From: Beroe forskalii
Lineage: Eukaryota > Ctenophora > Nuda > Beroida > Beroidae
Length of the DNA: 64,000 nt
Direction of reading: 5' to 3'
Assembly: GCA_011033025.1 (NCBI GenBank)
Contig: WFMF01000051.1
Span: 62,001-126,000 of the forward strand
In this document: positions 49,736 to 60,188 of the stretch, in pieces
Layout of the letters: each line of letters starts with the position of its first letter
Numbering within the stretch: the stretch's first letter is position 1
The notes under the pieces: generated by a model
Seen by the model: the letters and a program-made list of their open reading frames with translations, nothing else
Told to the model about the DNA's origin: nothing
Databases searched by the model: none
Translations under genes and position numbers: made by a program

Positions 49736-50285
49736 ATTAATTATACTAGCAAAACCCGCGACCTCCGGTCAGGTGCTCGACTGGGTTCTGCTAGAAAGCA
49801 GTACCTGAGACCTTATTTCAAAACGCTCATAACATACTGTGAATTTCAGAGGGGGGCGGTCGCCTAGTACTGCGACATGGCGCAGCCAGTCTCAGTCAGA
49901 CCGTCTCGTGCAAGCCCCTGTCGTAGCAGATGATCGAGAGTCCCTGCGGCCCCATCGTCGATCTTTGTGGTAGACTGGCATGGGAGTTGGCCCCTCGTAC
50001 CCAGTGTCCTCTGCGGCGGGACTGCTGCTGATGTCCCATGGCAGCCGGAATGCCGCAGATACAGCCTAGTCCATAGCGGACATAGCACCAGCGTGCACCA
50101 GAGTCCAGATCTGGACTCTGGCCAGACAACCTTGCCATAGCGGCAATAGTCCCGAGTGGACAACTTCCATATTCCATAACCCCTTGCCATTGCGGCAAAA
50201 CGGATTGATACCCATCTGATCCACTTAAAACACAAAATTCCCAAAAGACATCAACTCGCCACATCAAATTGCCACACCAACTCAA
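49736..50285. other. Unassigned DNA with a 24-bp perfect palindrome
   Basis: CCAGAGTCCAGATCTGGACTCTGG at 50098-50121 is perfectly self-complementary. Two overlapping minus-strand ORFs of about 125 codons cover the area, with no recognised motif and irregular composition. I would not call a gene. Confidence 0.4.
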
Positions 50286-50289
50286 GGGT

Positions 50290-50830
50290 CACACATCAAC
50301 TCAAGGGTTCTGAAGCCCCATAGCGGGATACCAGTCCCACCCCTAGGATCTGAAGCCCCCAAGTAGGATCTGAAGCCCCAAGTGATACCAATTACTAGTC
50401 CTTCCCTTGGATGAAGCCCAAGATACCAGTCCCACCCTTACCAAGGATCTGAAGCCCCAAGGGATACCAGTCCTTCCCTTACCAAGGATCTGAAGCCCCA
50501 TAGCGGGATACCAGTCCACCCTACCAAGGATCTGAAGCCCCAAGGGATACCAGTCATTCCTTACCAAGGATCTGAAGCCCCAAGTGGGATACCAATTACC
50601 AGTCCCTCCCTTACCAGTCTGAAGTGGATGATAATTACCAGTCCTTCCCTTACCAAGGATCTAAAGTTGGGATACCAGTCCTTCCCTTTATCAAGGATCT
50701 GAAGCCCAAGCAGGATACAAGTCCATCTCTTATCATGGTTCTGAAGCCCCACAGCGGATACCAGTCCTCCCCAACCAAGGGTTCTGAAGCCCCACAGCGG
50801 GATACCAGTCCCTTAGTCTGACTCTAGCCT
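50290..50830. repeat. Minisatellite, about 40-bp units
   Basis: Units contain AAGGATCTGAAGCCCCAAGG and GATACCAGTCCTTCCCTTAC, repeated roughly a dozen times with many small deletions. ORFs on both strands simply read the unit. Confidence 0.85.
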
Positions 50831-51143
50831 CAGTTAAGATGCTTAAAATCCTGAAACTTTTTCGTATATGCTTACAATCTTGACACTTGTCCCACGTTTT
50901 TTTCTTCAAATACACTCTGTTCTGCTTTCTGAAGCAAATACCAGGCATCGTACGGATATTGCATCATTAAATATACTTTCTAAAACATATCTAACAATTA
51001 TTTGAGTACCTAAGACCGCCTTGGAGTCATAAAATTCCCCTTTCACGTAGAATTTCATTGAAAATGACTTGAAAATCGTCTAAAACTATAAAGTCCTTGC
51101 CCTCAAATATAAGTCATTTCACATCAAAGCAATCTCAAAAAGA

Positions 51144-51877
51144 TCAAGAAGCATCTGCAGTCCGTGGTTTTTCACAGATCTTATCCCCTGAGGTAAAACA
51201 CACGGTCAGGAAACTCCTCACGGCGCTTCTTCAGAGCTTCCACACGCTCCTTGTGAGCAGATCGCTCTTCCCTCGTCCTGTCAGGGGCAAGGAAAACAGA
51301 AGAATACTTCGCAGTGACCTTCAGACGCCTTGCCCTGGCCAGCAGCTCCAACACACAGTCCTTCCTTTTCATTCTTACCTTCATGGGGACGAATGAACCC
51401 ATCTTTCCGTTCACCAACTCGTTCAATCTATGCAACGAGGTTAGGAGACACATTCAGCTCTCTGACAATCTCCTCCACCATCCCTTCGTCCTCGGCGTCG
51501 TGGACATCGTCCTCCTCTTCAACTTCAAGCTCCTTCAGCCCAAACAGCATCACGTTGTTAAGTCTGTCCTCTTCACTGACTGCAGATTTGACAGCCTCCT
51601 TAATCTTCCGTGGGTTAACAGTACTGGAACTCTTCTCGCAGTTCTTCTTCACGACTTCTGACCAACTTTTCATTTCTGTTGCTACGGTGTCTTTGACAAC
51701 AGTCATCTGCTCGTTCTTTATCGACAGGAGCTCTTGATTAGCATCCAAAAGAGCCTGTTGTTGCTTGATCTGCTGCGTCTTGAAATTGTCTACTTTGATA
51801 GCAGCATCCTTCAGCATAACTTGGCTGCGAGAGAGCGCACCAGAAAGCGTGGTGACCAAAGACGTTACTACGTACAA
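51144..51877 (-). pseudogene. Non-LTR retrotransposon ORF1-like protein, two frameshifts
   Basis: Reading down the minus strand, 51877-51428 encodes a coiled-coil-like segment (TQQIKQQQALLDANQELL), then WSEVVKKN and RLNNVMLFGLKELE. The frame shifts near 51440, and 51453-51181 continues with MKVRMKRKDCVLELLARARRL, FLAPDRTREER and FPDRVFYLRG. A second shift near 51183 gives the tail KICEKPRTADAS. This block order is typical of the RNA-binding ORF1 proteins of CR1/Jockey-like elements. It is not upstream of either RT copy in the window in the correct orientation, so it belongs to a separate insertion. Broken. Confidence 0.75.
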
Positions 51878-51928
51878 AAAAGAATAACAGTACAGAGGTT
51901 GCGAAATTATTTTAGAGATTTCGTAAGA

Positions 51929-52710
51929 GCACGTGAATAATGTCTGTACACAATTAAATTTGAGCTTGCCAAGAAATTATCAAGAGAAACGAAGGCTTAA
52001 CCGGGCTAAGTCGCGCCGTTGCTATGTAAACCAATTTTTTGCAAGTGCAGATTATGATCAGTTCTATGCGAGTGCTTTCTGATACGCTACTACTGTTTAA
52101 TGCTGTGCTGTAGTTTTGGAAAATTTTGCCGTTTTCTTTACTTCAAATTCAAGATCTCTAGACGGAGAAAGGACATAACTTGAATAACAGATGGAGAAAG
52201 GACATAACTTGAATAACGGAGGATATTTCAGATGAATTGTTTTCTGTGGCAGACTTTGGCAGTCTATAGTCAATGCTGAGTCGGTGATAACAATAGTAAC
52301 TATAGTTTCGAAATTAGCCGTTTAGTTTACAAAAGTGTACAATTCAATCGAGTCGAATATAGGTGTAGCAGATTATGTTCCTGTCCTGGATGTGAACAAA
52401 ACAACATGGTGCAATGTCAGTATCAGTATGAGAATAAACATAGGCTTCTTGCAATCAAAACGGAACGCTGGAACAAAACTCACATGGTTTAGCATAACTA
52501 AGACTAACCGACGCCGTTCTATTTTCCACTCTGCTCCTTCATAAAATTGAATAATGATTTAATTGATTTAGTTACGAATAACTTTTAATCTAACTGGAAT
52601 TTTTGATGCGGCAAAAAGTATGCAATCAATTTGAATGGTAGTCTTAAAAATTTGCGAACGAGGTGCTGCGTAGCTGTGTGATTTGTGTATATGCATGGGC
52701 CTGCTAGTAT
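51929..52710 (-). repeat. Interspersed repeat upstream of the ORF1 remnant
   Basis: Reverse-oriented relative of 44475-45151 (ends CACGTGAATAATG and GGGCCTGCTAGTAT). Read on the minus strand it ends about 50 bp before the ORF1 start, so it could be the 5' region of that retrotransposon. Contains a duplicated GGAGAAAGGACATAACTTGA near 52160-52215. The alternative is an independent non-autonomous element. Confidence 0.6.
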
Positions 52711-53240
52711 CATTATAATATTTTTATTTAAGTTCTGGAATAGGTTACTTTGATTCTCTGAGGAGAATATTATGTTATTAGTATGTTGATTGTTGAAGTA
52801 ATGGGTTGATGGAATTTTTTTATCAAAATAATTATAGAAATTCGAACCGTAAGATTAGGTGGTTTAACACAATCAATCCAACTTGTGTGGTAGCAGAATC
52901 AGCGGCGTATTTGCTTCGTTAATTGGACAATTTATAGTTATTGAAGGATACTGCTGCGGGTTGTTCAGTGCGCATTTACAATTTGTTCACCTATTGAACC
53001 ATAAAACTAAACATGATTAAGTTTCAAACACCTGCTTATTGTTTAAAAAGTCACTTATTCGAATGATGTTTATTAAGGTTGTCATTACCATAGCAATAAG
53101 TAATAAGTTGACGACGAACAACGGACTTTTTCGTGCGCGCGTCTTAGTTTTATATTGGAGTATTGGGCCTTTAGAGTTTTATTCTTTTATGCTCAACACA
53201 TGTGAGTTTTATAATTTATTATTCATCATCATGCTTCTGA
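52711..53240. other. Unassigned AT-rich DNA
   Basis: No element ends, tandem structure or credible gene. The 96-codon ORF at 53039-53329 runs into the neighbouring G-run element and is not supported. Confidence 0.5.
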
Positions 53241-54455
53241 GGGGGGGGGGCAACATCAAAAATAACCCGAGTGAGTATAAAAATTGTCAAACGGGGTTTA
53301 ATTTTTTTTGGGGTCTAAGGCTAATCTGATAAAAATCGCCGTTTTTTGGTCGGAAAATTCGATTTTTTTTCGGAATAGTACCACTTTAGTTGTGGATTTT
53401 CGGCTCTCAATTCAGATGGTACCAATACAGGTGATGATTTTTGACCCACTTTTGAAATGGTACCACTTAAGTTGAGGACAATCGAAGCTTTCCTGAAATG
53501 GTACCATTTCAGTCCAATGTCTTATCTATAGAGGTGTATGGGTATACTAAAATCATAAAAAAATACTGCAATAGGTTAGAATTTTTGGCCCTTAAATTCT
53601 GAAATGTTACTATTTCAATTGAGGATTTTCGACCCTTTTTGAAATGGTACCATTTTTATTGATGATTCTTGACTGATTTCTAAAATGGTTTATGGTACCC
53701 TTTTAGTTAAGGATTTCTGCCCTTTGCTGAAATGGTACCATTTTGCTTAGGACTTTTACCCATTCTGAAATGGTACCCTTTCAGTTGATGATTTTTCAAT
53801 TGAATGCTACCATCTTACCATTTTATTAAAAGACTTTGGACACTTTTTTGAAATGGCACCATTTTCTGTTGTTGAGGAGATACGACACTATTCTGAAATG
53901 GTACCTTATTTGGTCATTTGGTGTGTGGGGTATTTGATCCTATTCTGAAATGGTGCCATTTAATTGAGGATGTTTTAGCCCTTTCTGGATTGGTACCATA
54001 GTCCATAATTGTCAAGTTCTTCTACACTTCTCTGAAGTGGTACCATCTCTGTTTGGTATTTTTGAATTTTGACCTCTTTCTGAATTAAATTGACGATTTT
54101 CTACGTCTTTCCGAAATGTTTCCATTTTAGTTTGGGATTTTCAACCCTTTCCTGGAATGGTACCATTTCTTTTTGGTCTTTATGACCCCTTTCTAAAATG
54201 GTACCATTTTAATTAACGATTTTCTACGTATTTATGAAGTGGTAACATTTTATGAAGTGGTAACATTTCTGTGTTTTGTCTCAATCTAGAATTGGTACCT
54301 TTTTATTGAGGTTTTTTGACCCTTATTATTCAGAACTTATTATCATTCAGAAATGGTTCCTTTTTTGCTACGATTTTTGGCCTGGATTTCTGAAATGGTA
54401 CCATTTTTGTTGAGGATTTTCGACTCTTTCCTGAAATGGTGCCATTTTAGTGCAT
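53241..54455. mobile_element. Second GGTACC-array element, diverged, right end missing
   Basis: Starts with a G-run then CAACATCAAAAATAACCCGA, aligning with the left end of 13762-15816 (including ATAAAAATTG, CGGGGTTTAATTTTT-like and GTCGGAAAATTCGATTTTTT). The body again has GAAATGGTACCATTT units separated by GATTTTCGACCC-like spacers, but more diverged. No C-run right terminus was found before 54.5 kb, so it is truncated or decayed. Confidence 0.8.
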
Positions 54456-54651
54456 TGGTGCAATTGATTATTGTCTATTATTTATTTTTCAACAATTTGA
54501 AGAACTTCTTAACTTAAATGATATCAGTGAAGTTTGCCGTTTGACTACCACGGTTTGTAGCCCACTTAATTTCAACCCAATCATTGATCAGGGCGCTGGC
54601 AGCCACGTTATCGGGTCTCCGGACGAGGGCATCTGCCCGAAGGGCCGAGGG

Positions 54652-54690
54652 CAGCAGTCCCGGCCCGAAGCCTTCGGGCCGGGACTGCTG
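54652..54690. repeat. Perfect 39-nt hairpin
   Basis: Arms CAGCAGTCCCGGCCCGAAG and the exact complement around one C. Weaker flanking inverted motifs (GGGCGCTGGCA near 54591, TGCCAGCGCCC near 54778) suggest a small foldback element of about 200 bp. Short ORFs on both strands here are its shadows. Confidence 0.85.
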
Positions 54691-55142
54691 GCCAGACACA
54701 GTAAAAGAGCCAAGAGTACAAGCACGAAGTGCTGAAAGTCGTAGCGGGACAAATTTTCAAGTCTTGAAAATGAGTTTGCCAGCGCCCACTCTATAAAAAT
54801 AGTGATTTGCGAAAATCGCGATTTTCGAGTCGCGTTTAAAGCATGTTAACGAGCTCTGTTGGACGTGAAAATTTGCACAGTTGTATTCCTTGGTACGATG
54901 AACATTCGCTGAAAATTTCATGAAAATCGGCCGCACCGTTTGTACAATAAATTATCAAAAAAATCCAATTATGCCAAAAATTAGTGTTATGGACGGTACG
55001 ACGACTCCTCCTCCACCGACCACAAAACGTGAAAACACTTCAAGGGAGAAGATAGAACCGTAATCTAAACGGCATATGAAACTTTAGAATGGTGTGCGTG
55101 CACTAGGCCATGTTAAAAATATTTTAGCCAAATCCTTAATTG

Positions 55143-56312
55143 GATAATTGACCAATTAAAGTAATTATCGCTTTTAACTCAGAAGGTAAAAATGATAGCG
55201 ACTTAATTCCAACGGCATCATTAACTAAAGCCAAAGTAACGTCATATGCGTTTAATTTGCGTACCGGTCCTCAACCGCCTAATGAGATAATTGACCAATT
55301 AAAGTAATTTTTGCGTATAAATCAGAAAGTAGAAATGATAGCGACTTAATTCCAACGGTTTAATTAACCAGAGCCAAAATTACGTTATACGTGTCTATTT
55401 TTCGTACCGGTTCTCAACCGTCTTATGAGATAATTGTCCAATTAAACTAATTATCGCGCATTACTCAGAAAGTAAATATGATAGTGACTTAGATCCAACG
55501 GTATCATTAACTAAAGCCAAAGTAACGCCATATGCGTTTAATTTGCGTACCGGTCCTCAACCGCCTAATGAGATAATTGACCAATTAAAGTAATTATTGC
55601 GTATAAATCAGAAATTAGAAATGATAGCGACTTAATTCCAACGGTTTTATTAACCAGAGCCAAAATTACGTTATACGCGTTTATTTTTCGTACCGGTTCT
55701 CAACCGTCTAATGAGATAATTGTCCAATTAAACTAATTATTGCGCATTACTCAGAAAGTAAATATGATAGTGACTTAGATCCAACGGTATCATTAACTAA
55801 AGCCAAAGCAACGCCATATGCGTTTAATTTGCGTACCGGTCCTCAACCGCCTAATGAGATAATTGACCAATTAAAGTAATTATTGCGTATAAATCAGAAA
55901 GTAGAAATAATAGCGACTTAATTCCAACGGTTTTATTAACCAGAGCCAAAATTACGTTATACGCGTTTATTTTTCGTACCGGTTCTCAACCGTCTAATGA
56001 GATAATTGACCAATTAAACTAATTATCGCGCATTACTCAGAAAGTAAAACTGATAGTGACTTAGATCCAACGGTATCATTAACAAGAGCCAAAATAACGT
56101 TATATGAGTTTTTATAATTTGCGTACCGGTTCACAACCGCCTAATGACATAATTGGCCAATTAAAGTAATTATCGTGTATAACTCGAAAAGTAAAGATGA
56201 TTGCGACTTAATTTTAACGGTATGATTAACTAGAGCCAAAATATAGTGTTATATGTTTGATTTGTGTACCGCCTAATGAGATAATTGACCAATAAAAGTA
56301 ATTATCTCAACT
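55143..56312. repeat. 143-bp satellite with dimeric organisation
   Basis: GATAATTG starts units at 55143, 55286, 55429, 55572, 55714, 55858, 56001 and about 56147 and 56280 (steps 142-146, last 133). Two subtypes mostly alternate: GACCAATTAAAG with GTACCGGTCCTCAACCGCC, and GTCCAATTAAAC with GTACCGGTTCTCAACCGTC, giving a higher-order period of about 286 bp. It abuts the 3' end of the retrotransposon at 56353. Confidence 0.9.
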
Positions 56313-56352
56313 TGTACTGAATGTAGTAAGTTTTTTATGCCAAAAAAGGGTG

Positions 56353-58900
56353 TTACTTACTTGCGTTACTTGCGTCTGTTTCGTAGAACTTCTACTGGGT
56401 CATCACATGTGTCCGCGACTGCCCTAGCAGATTTGCCTCTGCTTTGTTCATGCACCAATCTAACAGCGAATTATTATTCACTGTTGTGTAGTCTCCCGTT
56501 GACGGGTTGTCTGGGAATGTAAGCAAAAAATTTGTTAATTTTTGCTTAAACTGCTCTAGGTCTGCTATTTGTGGCAAGCTGCTAGGGAGGCAGTTCCATA
56601 ATTTTGGGCCGATCACAGCGAAGGAAGAATCATACAGAAACTGATTATGCTGACTGCTGTGCCTCGAAAGACTAGGAATCTTAGCCTTGATGCCATTACG
56701 GGATGGTGCTGAGAACTGAACATTAACATCATTTTGACAGAGGCCATGGAGTATTTTCCACATTTGGATTATGATGTATCGCTCACGTCTGCGTTGAAGT
56801 GACATGAGTCCAAGACATTTAAGCCGCTGCCAGTAATTGAGATGTTGAACACCATTGATCTTAGAGGTGAATGATCGCTGTACCCCTTCGATGAGCTTTA
56901 TGTCTTGGATAGCTGACGGATGCCAAAGTGGACAGCAGTATTCTAAGTGGCAGCGGACAAGAGACTTGTAGAGCGTTACCATTGTTGTTGAATCCCTTGA
57001 TCTGAAAGCACTAAGGACCCAAGATGCAACAGAACGAGCTCGCTGGACAATACTACTCAGGTGAGGGCGCCAAGAGAGAGATGCTGAAACAATAACCCCT
57101 AGGTCTTTGAGTTGTTCAACTGGGGTGATGGTTTCCCCAGTGGAGACATTGTATGACATGACTTCTGGCATGAATGGTAACTCATAGATAGCTGATTTAG
57201 GCTTATTTTTATGGATTATGAGTTCAAACTTGTCTTCATGGAGAATCATATTGTTGGATTTCGACCAGTCAATGACATAGTCTAGATCCTCTTGAAGCAG
57301 ATGGACATCCAGTTCAGAAGATATCTGCTTGGATACACGTGTGTCATCAGCAAAGAAACTGATTTTGGAGTGTATGATGCCATTCTCCATATCATTTATG
57401 AAAATGATGAAAAGGATAGGGCCTAAGACAGTTCCCTGGGGAACACCACTTATGATGATGGCTAAAAACGAATGGACTCCATTTAGAACTACACTCTGAG
57501 GCCGGTTGGAGAGGAATGACTTGATCCATTCAATGAATTGCTGGCTGAAACCATACCGTTTCAGCTTTTCAAGTAGCAGCCGGTGATCCACTTTGTCAAA
57601 TGCTTTTGCATAGTCCAAGTAGATTGCATCAGTGTCCTTACCAAGGGTAAGGCCTTCAATGATCTCATCAAAGTGGCTTAACATCTGCGTGAGACAGCTT
57701 TTACCAGACCGGAACCCATGCTGCTTGCTACTTAGGATGTTATTTTCTTCAAGGTAATCCACAACTACCTTGCGTAGGATACGCTCAAATATCTTCACAA
57801 CATGTGAAGTGAGAGTCACTGGCCTGTAGTTGATGACTCTGGCTCTGTCACCCTTCTTGTACAAGGGTGTCACATGGCTACATTTGTAGTACTCAGGGAC
57901 AATGCCTAGCCTATAGGACTCAGACCAAATATTTGTGATGGGCTCAGAAAGTTCAGCAGCACAATTTTTGAGCACAATCACAGGCACTCCATGATCTGGT
58001 CCTGCTGCAGCATATGCTTTAATGGAATGAATTGCTGCGATGACATCATCTTTGGAGAAGGAAATATCATAGTCTTTGAATGGAATGTGCTTTTCTGGAC
58101 AGTTGAAACTTGGCATTTTAAGTTCTGGATTGTTTGGATCACTAAAAACAGATACATTTGACATATTTGTAGGAGTTTAAGGGTGAATAGAATAGGGAAT
58201 TCCTCAAAAGTAGTCATTTCCCTCATCTCCTGCCAATTCACTTCAGAAAGATTGCGGTTGATTTCTTCAAAATCTGCTCTGTGGAAGTTCAGTGCCTGGA
58301 ATGAATTAGGCTCAAAATCAACTTTTTGCTTCTTGAGTTGGCTCATGTTTAGAGGATTAAAGGACAGCATGATATCGACAATATTATGGTCTGACAGTTC
58401 TGTTGGAGTAGAGGAAATGTTGGAGACAAGTCTATCATTACCAGTTAAGAACAAGTCAAGTATATTGTTCTTTCTGGTTGGGACTAGAACATGCTGGTTG
58501 AGGAGATGGTCTGACATGAAGTTCAAGAGAAGATTAGCAGATCTCTGGTCATCCAAGGTACCCCCAGCAAGTACAGTATTCGAATTCCAGTCTATACCAG
58601 GCAAGTTGAAGTCTCCAGAAATACAGATTTCGTAGGAGTCATTGTTCATCAGCTGGATCTGGTTTTCAAGGAACTTGATGACTGAGGAAAAACTTGAACA
58701 GGATGCATTTGGTGGCCTGTAGGCAGTGACCATGCAATGTTTAATGTTATCAAAGCGGCAGAAAAGTGCTTGGCATATGCCATCATCAAACTTTGCTTCA
58801 TTACTTATAGGAAGAGATGAATGTGAGTAGAGTAGGACCCCTCCACCTATTCTCTTGTCCCGGTCACAACGAGATATTTCATATCCCGGTATGTGATATG
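56353..58900 (-). mobile_element. CR1/Jockey-like retrotransposon, 5'-truncated copy
   Basis: Minus-strand element with the C-terminal two-thirds of the endonuclease, a linker apparently shortened, a full open RT region and a 3' end of ACGCAAGTAACGCAAGTAAG type. The 5' side is cut where the MITE 58900-59209 begins. It is tail to tail with the broken copy at 48013-49735. Confidence 0.9.
56392..58164 (-). CDS. Reverse transcriptase region, CR1/Jockey-like
   Basis: 590 open codons. RT landmarks: NYRPVTLTSHVVKIFERI (112-129), HGFRSGKSCLTQ (149-160), motif A LDYAKAFDKVDH (183-194), motif B SGVPQGTVLGPILFIIFINDM (from 239), motif C FADDT (271-275), then the thumb region and a C-terminal EYCCPLWHPSA/LMSLQRRRERY block usual in these elements. 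Catalytic aspartates are present. Compared with the other copy it has one extra residue (PDHG against PDG). The Met at 58164 is only the first Met in the frame; the natural protein would be an endonuclease-RT fusion, and a frameshift or deletion near 58165-58185 separates it from the endonuclease frame. It is unlikely to be mobile as it stands. Confidence 0.9.
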   Translation of the reverse strand: MSNVSVFSDPNNPELKMPSFNCPEKHIPFKDYDISFSKDDVIAAIHSIKAYAAAGPDHGVPVIVLKNCAAELSEPITNIWSESYRLGIVPEYYKCSHVTPLYKKGDRARVINYRPVTLTSHVVKIFERILRKVVVDYLEENNILSSKQHGFRSGKSCLTQMLSHFDEIIEGLTLGKDTDAIYLDYAKAFDKVDHRLLLEKLKRYGFSQQFIEWIKSFLSNRPQSVVLNGVHSFLAIIISGVPQGTVLGPILFIIFINDMENGIIHSKISFFADDTRVSKQISSELDVHLLQEDLDYVIDWSKSNNMILHEDKFELIIHKNKPKSAIYELPFMPEVMSYNVSTGETITPVEQLKDLGVIVSASLSWRPHLSSIVQRARSVASWVLSAFRSRDSTTMVTLYKSLVRCHLEYCCPLWHPSAIQDIKLIEGVQRSFTSKINGVQHLNYWQRLKCLGLMSLQRRRERYIIIQMWKILHGLCQNDVNVQFSAPSRNGIKAKIPSLSRHSSQHNQFLYDSSFAVIGPKLWNCLPSSLPQIADLEQFKQKLTNFLLTFPDNPSTGDYTTVNNNSLLDWCMNKAEANLLGQSRTHVMTQ

Positions 58901-58914
58901 GATAGCCAAAAACA
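58180..58914 (-). pseudogene. AP-like endonuclease domain, 5'-truncated
   Basis: In the minus frame the open reading starts at the truncation point with GYPYHIPGYEISRCDRDKR, then IGGGVLLY, MVTAYRPPNAS, SGDFNLPGIDW and ELSDHNIVDIMLSF. These are the APE-type endonuclease blocks of CR1/Jockey elements, including the GDFN and SDH catalytic motifs. The first part of the domain (with the E of the first catalytic motif) is missing. After MREMTTFEEFPILF the frame no longer matches the family and the true sequence continues in the RT frame, so the EN-RT linker is broken. Codons read past this point to 57978 are shadow sequence. Confidence 0.85.
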
Positions 58915-59209
58915 ATTGAAATTGTTTGGGTTTCGCAGCCACTACAGTACCTAAAATTATACGTTTAATGAATTTTAATCGCAGACCGTCTTTGACTTTG
59001 TCAGGATTGAGCTGTACCTAAACACAGAAATGACCGTTTAATAACTTTGAAAAACGTGTATCTATAAATCGCCTTGCTTTGCAACCAATATGCACCGCCA
59101 CGACCGGGCTGCGATTAAAATTCATATATATCTATACTTTTAAACGTATAATTTTAGGTACTGTAGTGGCTGCGAAACCCAAACAATTTTCAATTGATTT
59201 TGCCTATCC
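58900..59209. mobile_element. 310-bp MITE with about 70-bp TIRs
   Basis: Left end GGATAGCCAAAAACAATTGA, continuing through TTTGGGTTTCGCAGCCACTA and CAGTACCTAAAATTATACGT; the right end is its complement, ending CAAAATCAATTG-type and CCTATCC. No ORF. It sits exactly at the 5' break of the retrotransposon. Confidence 0.85.
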
Positions 59210-59502
59210 TATTTATATTTTTCTTTAGAGTCATTACTCACACAATGATATATTGTCGAGTTCTAGAAATGGTAGGAAGTTCCATAAAACCCCACTTAAA
59301 TAGTTGGCGGTCCTCAACAGCAGTGACGTCATATTCATGGTTTAAAATGGTCAAATATTGACCCCCAACCGCTTCTTTTTCTTCTATTCCCCGTCTAGAA
59401 TATGTGTGCGGCACGTAGCAATGAAACAGACTACTAATTGCTAAGGATATCGAATGTGAACATTCGTCTAACCGTATTATATTCGTTCGGTGTTTACATG
59501 CT
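59210..59502. other. Unassigned DNA
   Basis: No repeat, element end or gene recognised. Confidence 0.5.
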
Positions 59503-60188
59503 CACGGTTTCCACCATCTTCTGAATAGTGAACCTACGAGAAAACACGTGCTCATATCACCGTTTCCACCATCTTCTGAATAGTGAACCTACGAGAAAAC
59601 ACGTGCTCATATCACCGTTTCCACCATCTTCTGAATAGTGAACCTACGAGAAAACACGTGCTCACCGTTTCCACCATCTTCTGAATAGTGAACCTACGAG
59701 AAAACACGTGCTCATATCACCGTTTCCACCATCTTCTGAATAGTGAACCTACGAGAAAACACGTGCTCACCGTTTCCACCATCTTCTGAATAGTGAACCT
59801 ACGAGAAAACACGTGCTCATATCACCGTTTCCACCATCTTCTGAATAGTGAACCTACGAGAAAACACGTGCTCATATCACCGTTTCCACCATCTTCTGAA
59901 TAGTGAACCTACGAGAAAACACGTGCTCATATCACCGTTTCCACCATCTTCTGAATAGTGAACCTACGAGAAAACACGTGCTCATATCACCGTTTCCACC
60001 ATCTTCTGAATAGTGAACCTACGAGAAAACACGTGCTCACCGTTTCCACCATCTTCTGAATAGTGAACCTACGAGAAAACACGTGCTCATATCACCGTTT
60101 CCACCATCTTCTGAATAGTGAACCTACGAGAAAACACGTGCTCACCGTTTCCACCATCTTCTGAATAGTGAACCTACTAGAAAACACG
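59503..60188. repeat. Minisatellite with 55-bp and 50-bp units
   Basis: Thirteen units start at 59503, 59558, 59613, 59663, 59718, 59768, 59823, 59878, 59933, 59988, 60038, 60093 and 60143. Long (55) and short (50) units differ only by CATAT at the end; the order is L L S L S L L L L S L S plus a partial last unit. Units are otherwise almost identical and each full unit contains CACGTG. Confidence 0.97.

Noticed and set aside
49864..50285. Possible gene on the minus strand (two ORFs of 126 and 129 codons)
   Set aside because: Mutually overlapping frames, palindromic stretches and no recognisable domain; evidence too weak to annotate.
57978..58180. C-terminal extension of the endonuclease ORF
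   Set aside because: This part of the frame overlaps the RT coding frame, which shows the family motifs; the extension is a shadow after a frameshift.
56392..58635. Plus-strand ORFs at 56337-56522 and 58183-58635
   Set aside because: Antisense to the retrotransposon RT and endonuclease frames, with no motif of their own.
59503..60188. CRISPR-like repeat-spacer structure
   Set aside because: The whole 50/55-bp unit is repeated; the only variation is a 5-bp tail, so there are no spacers.
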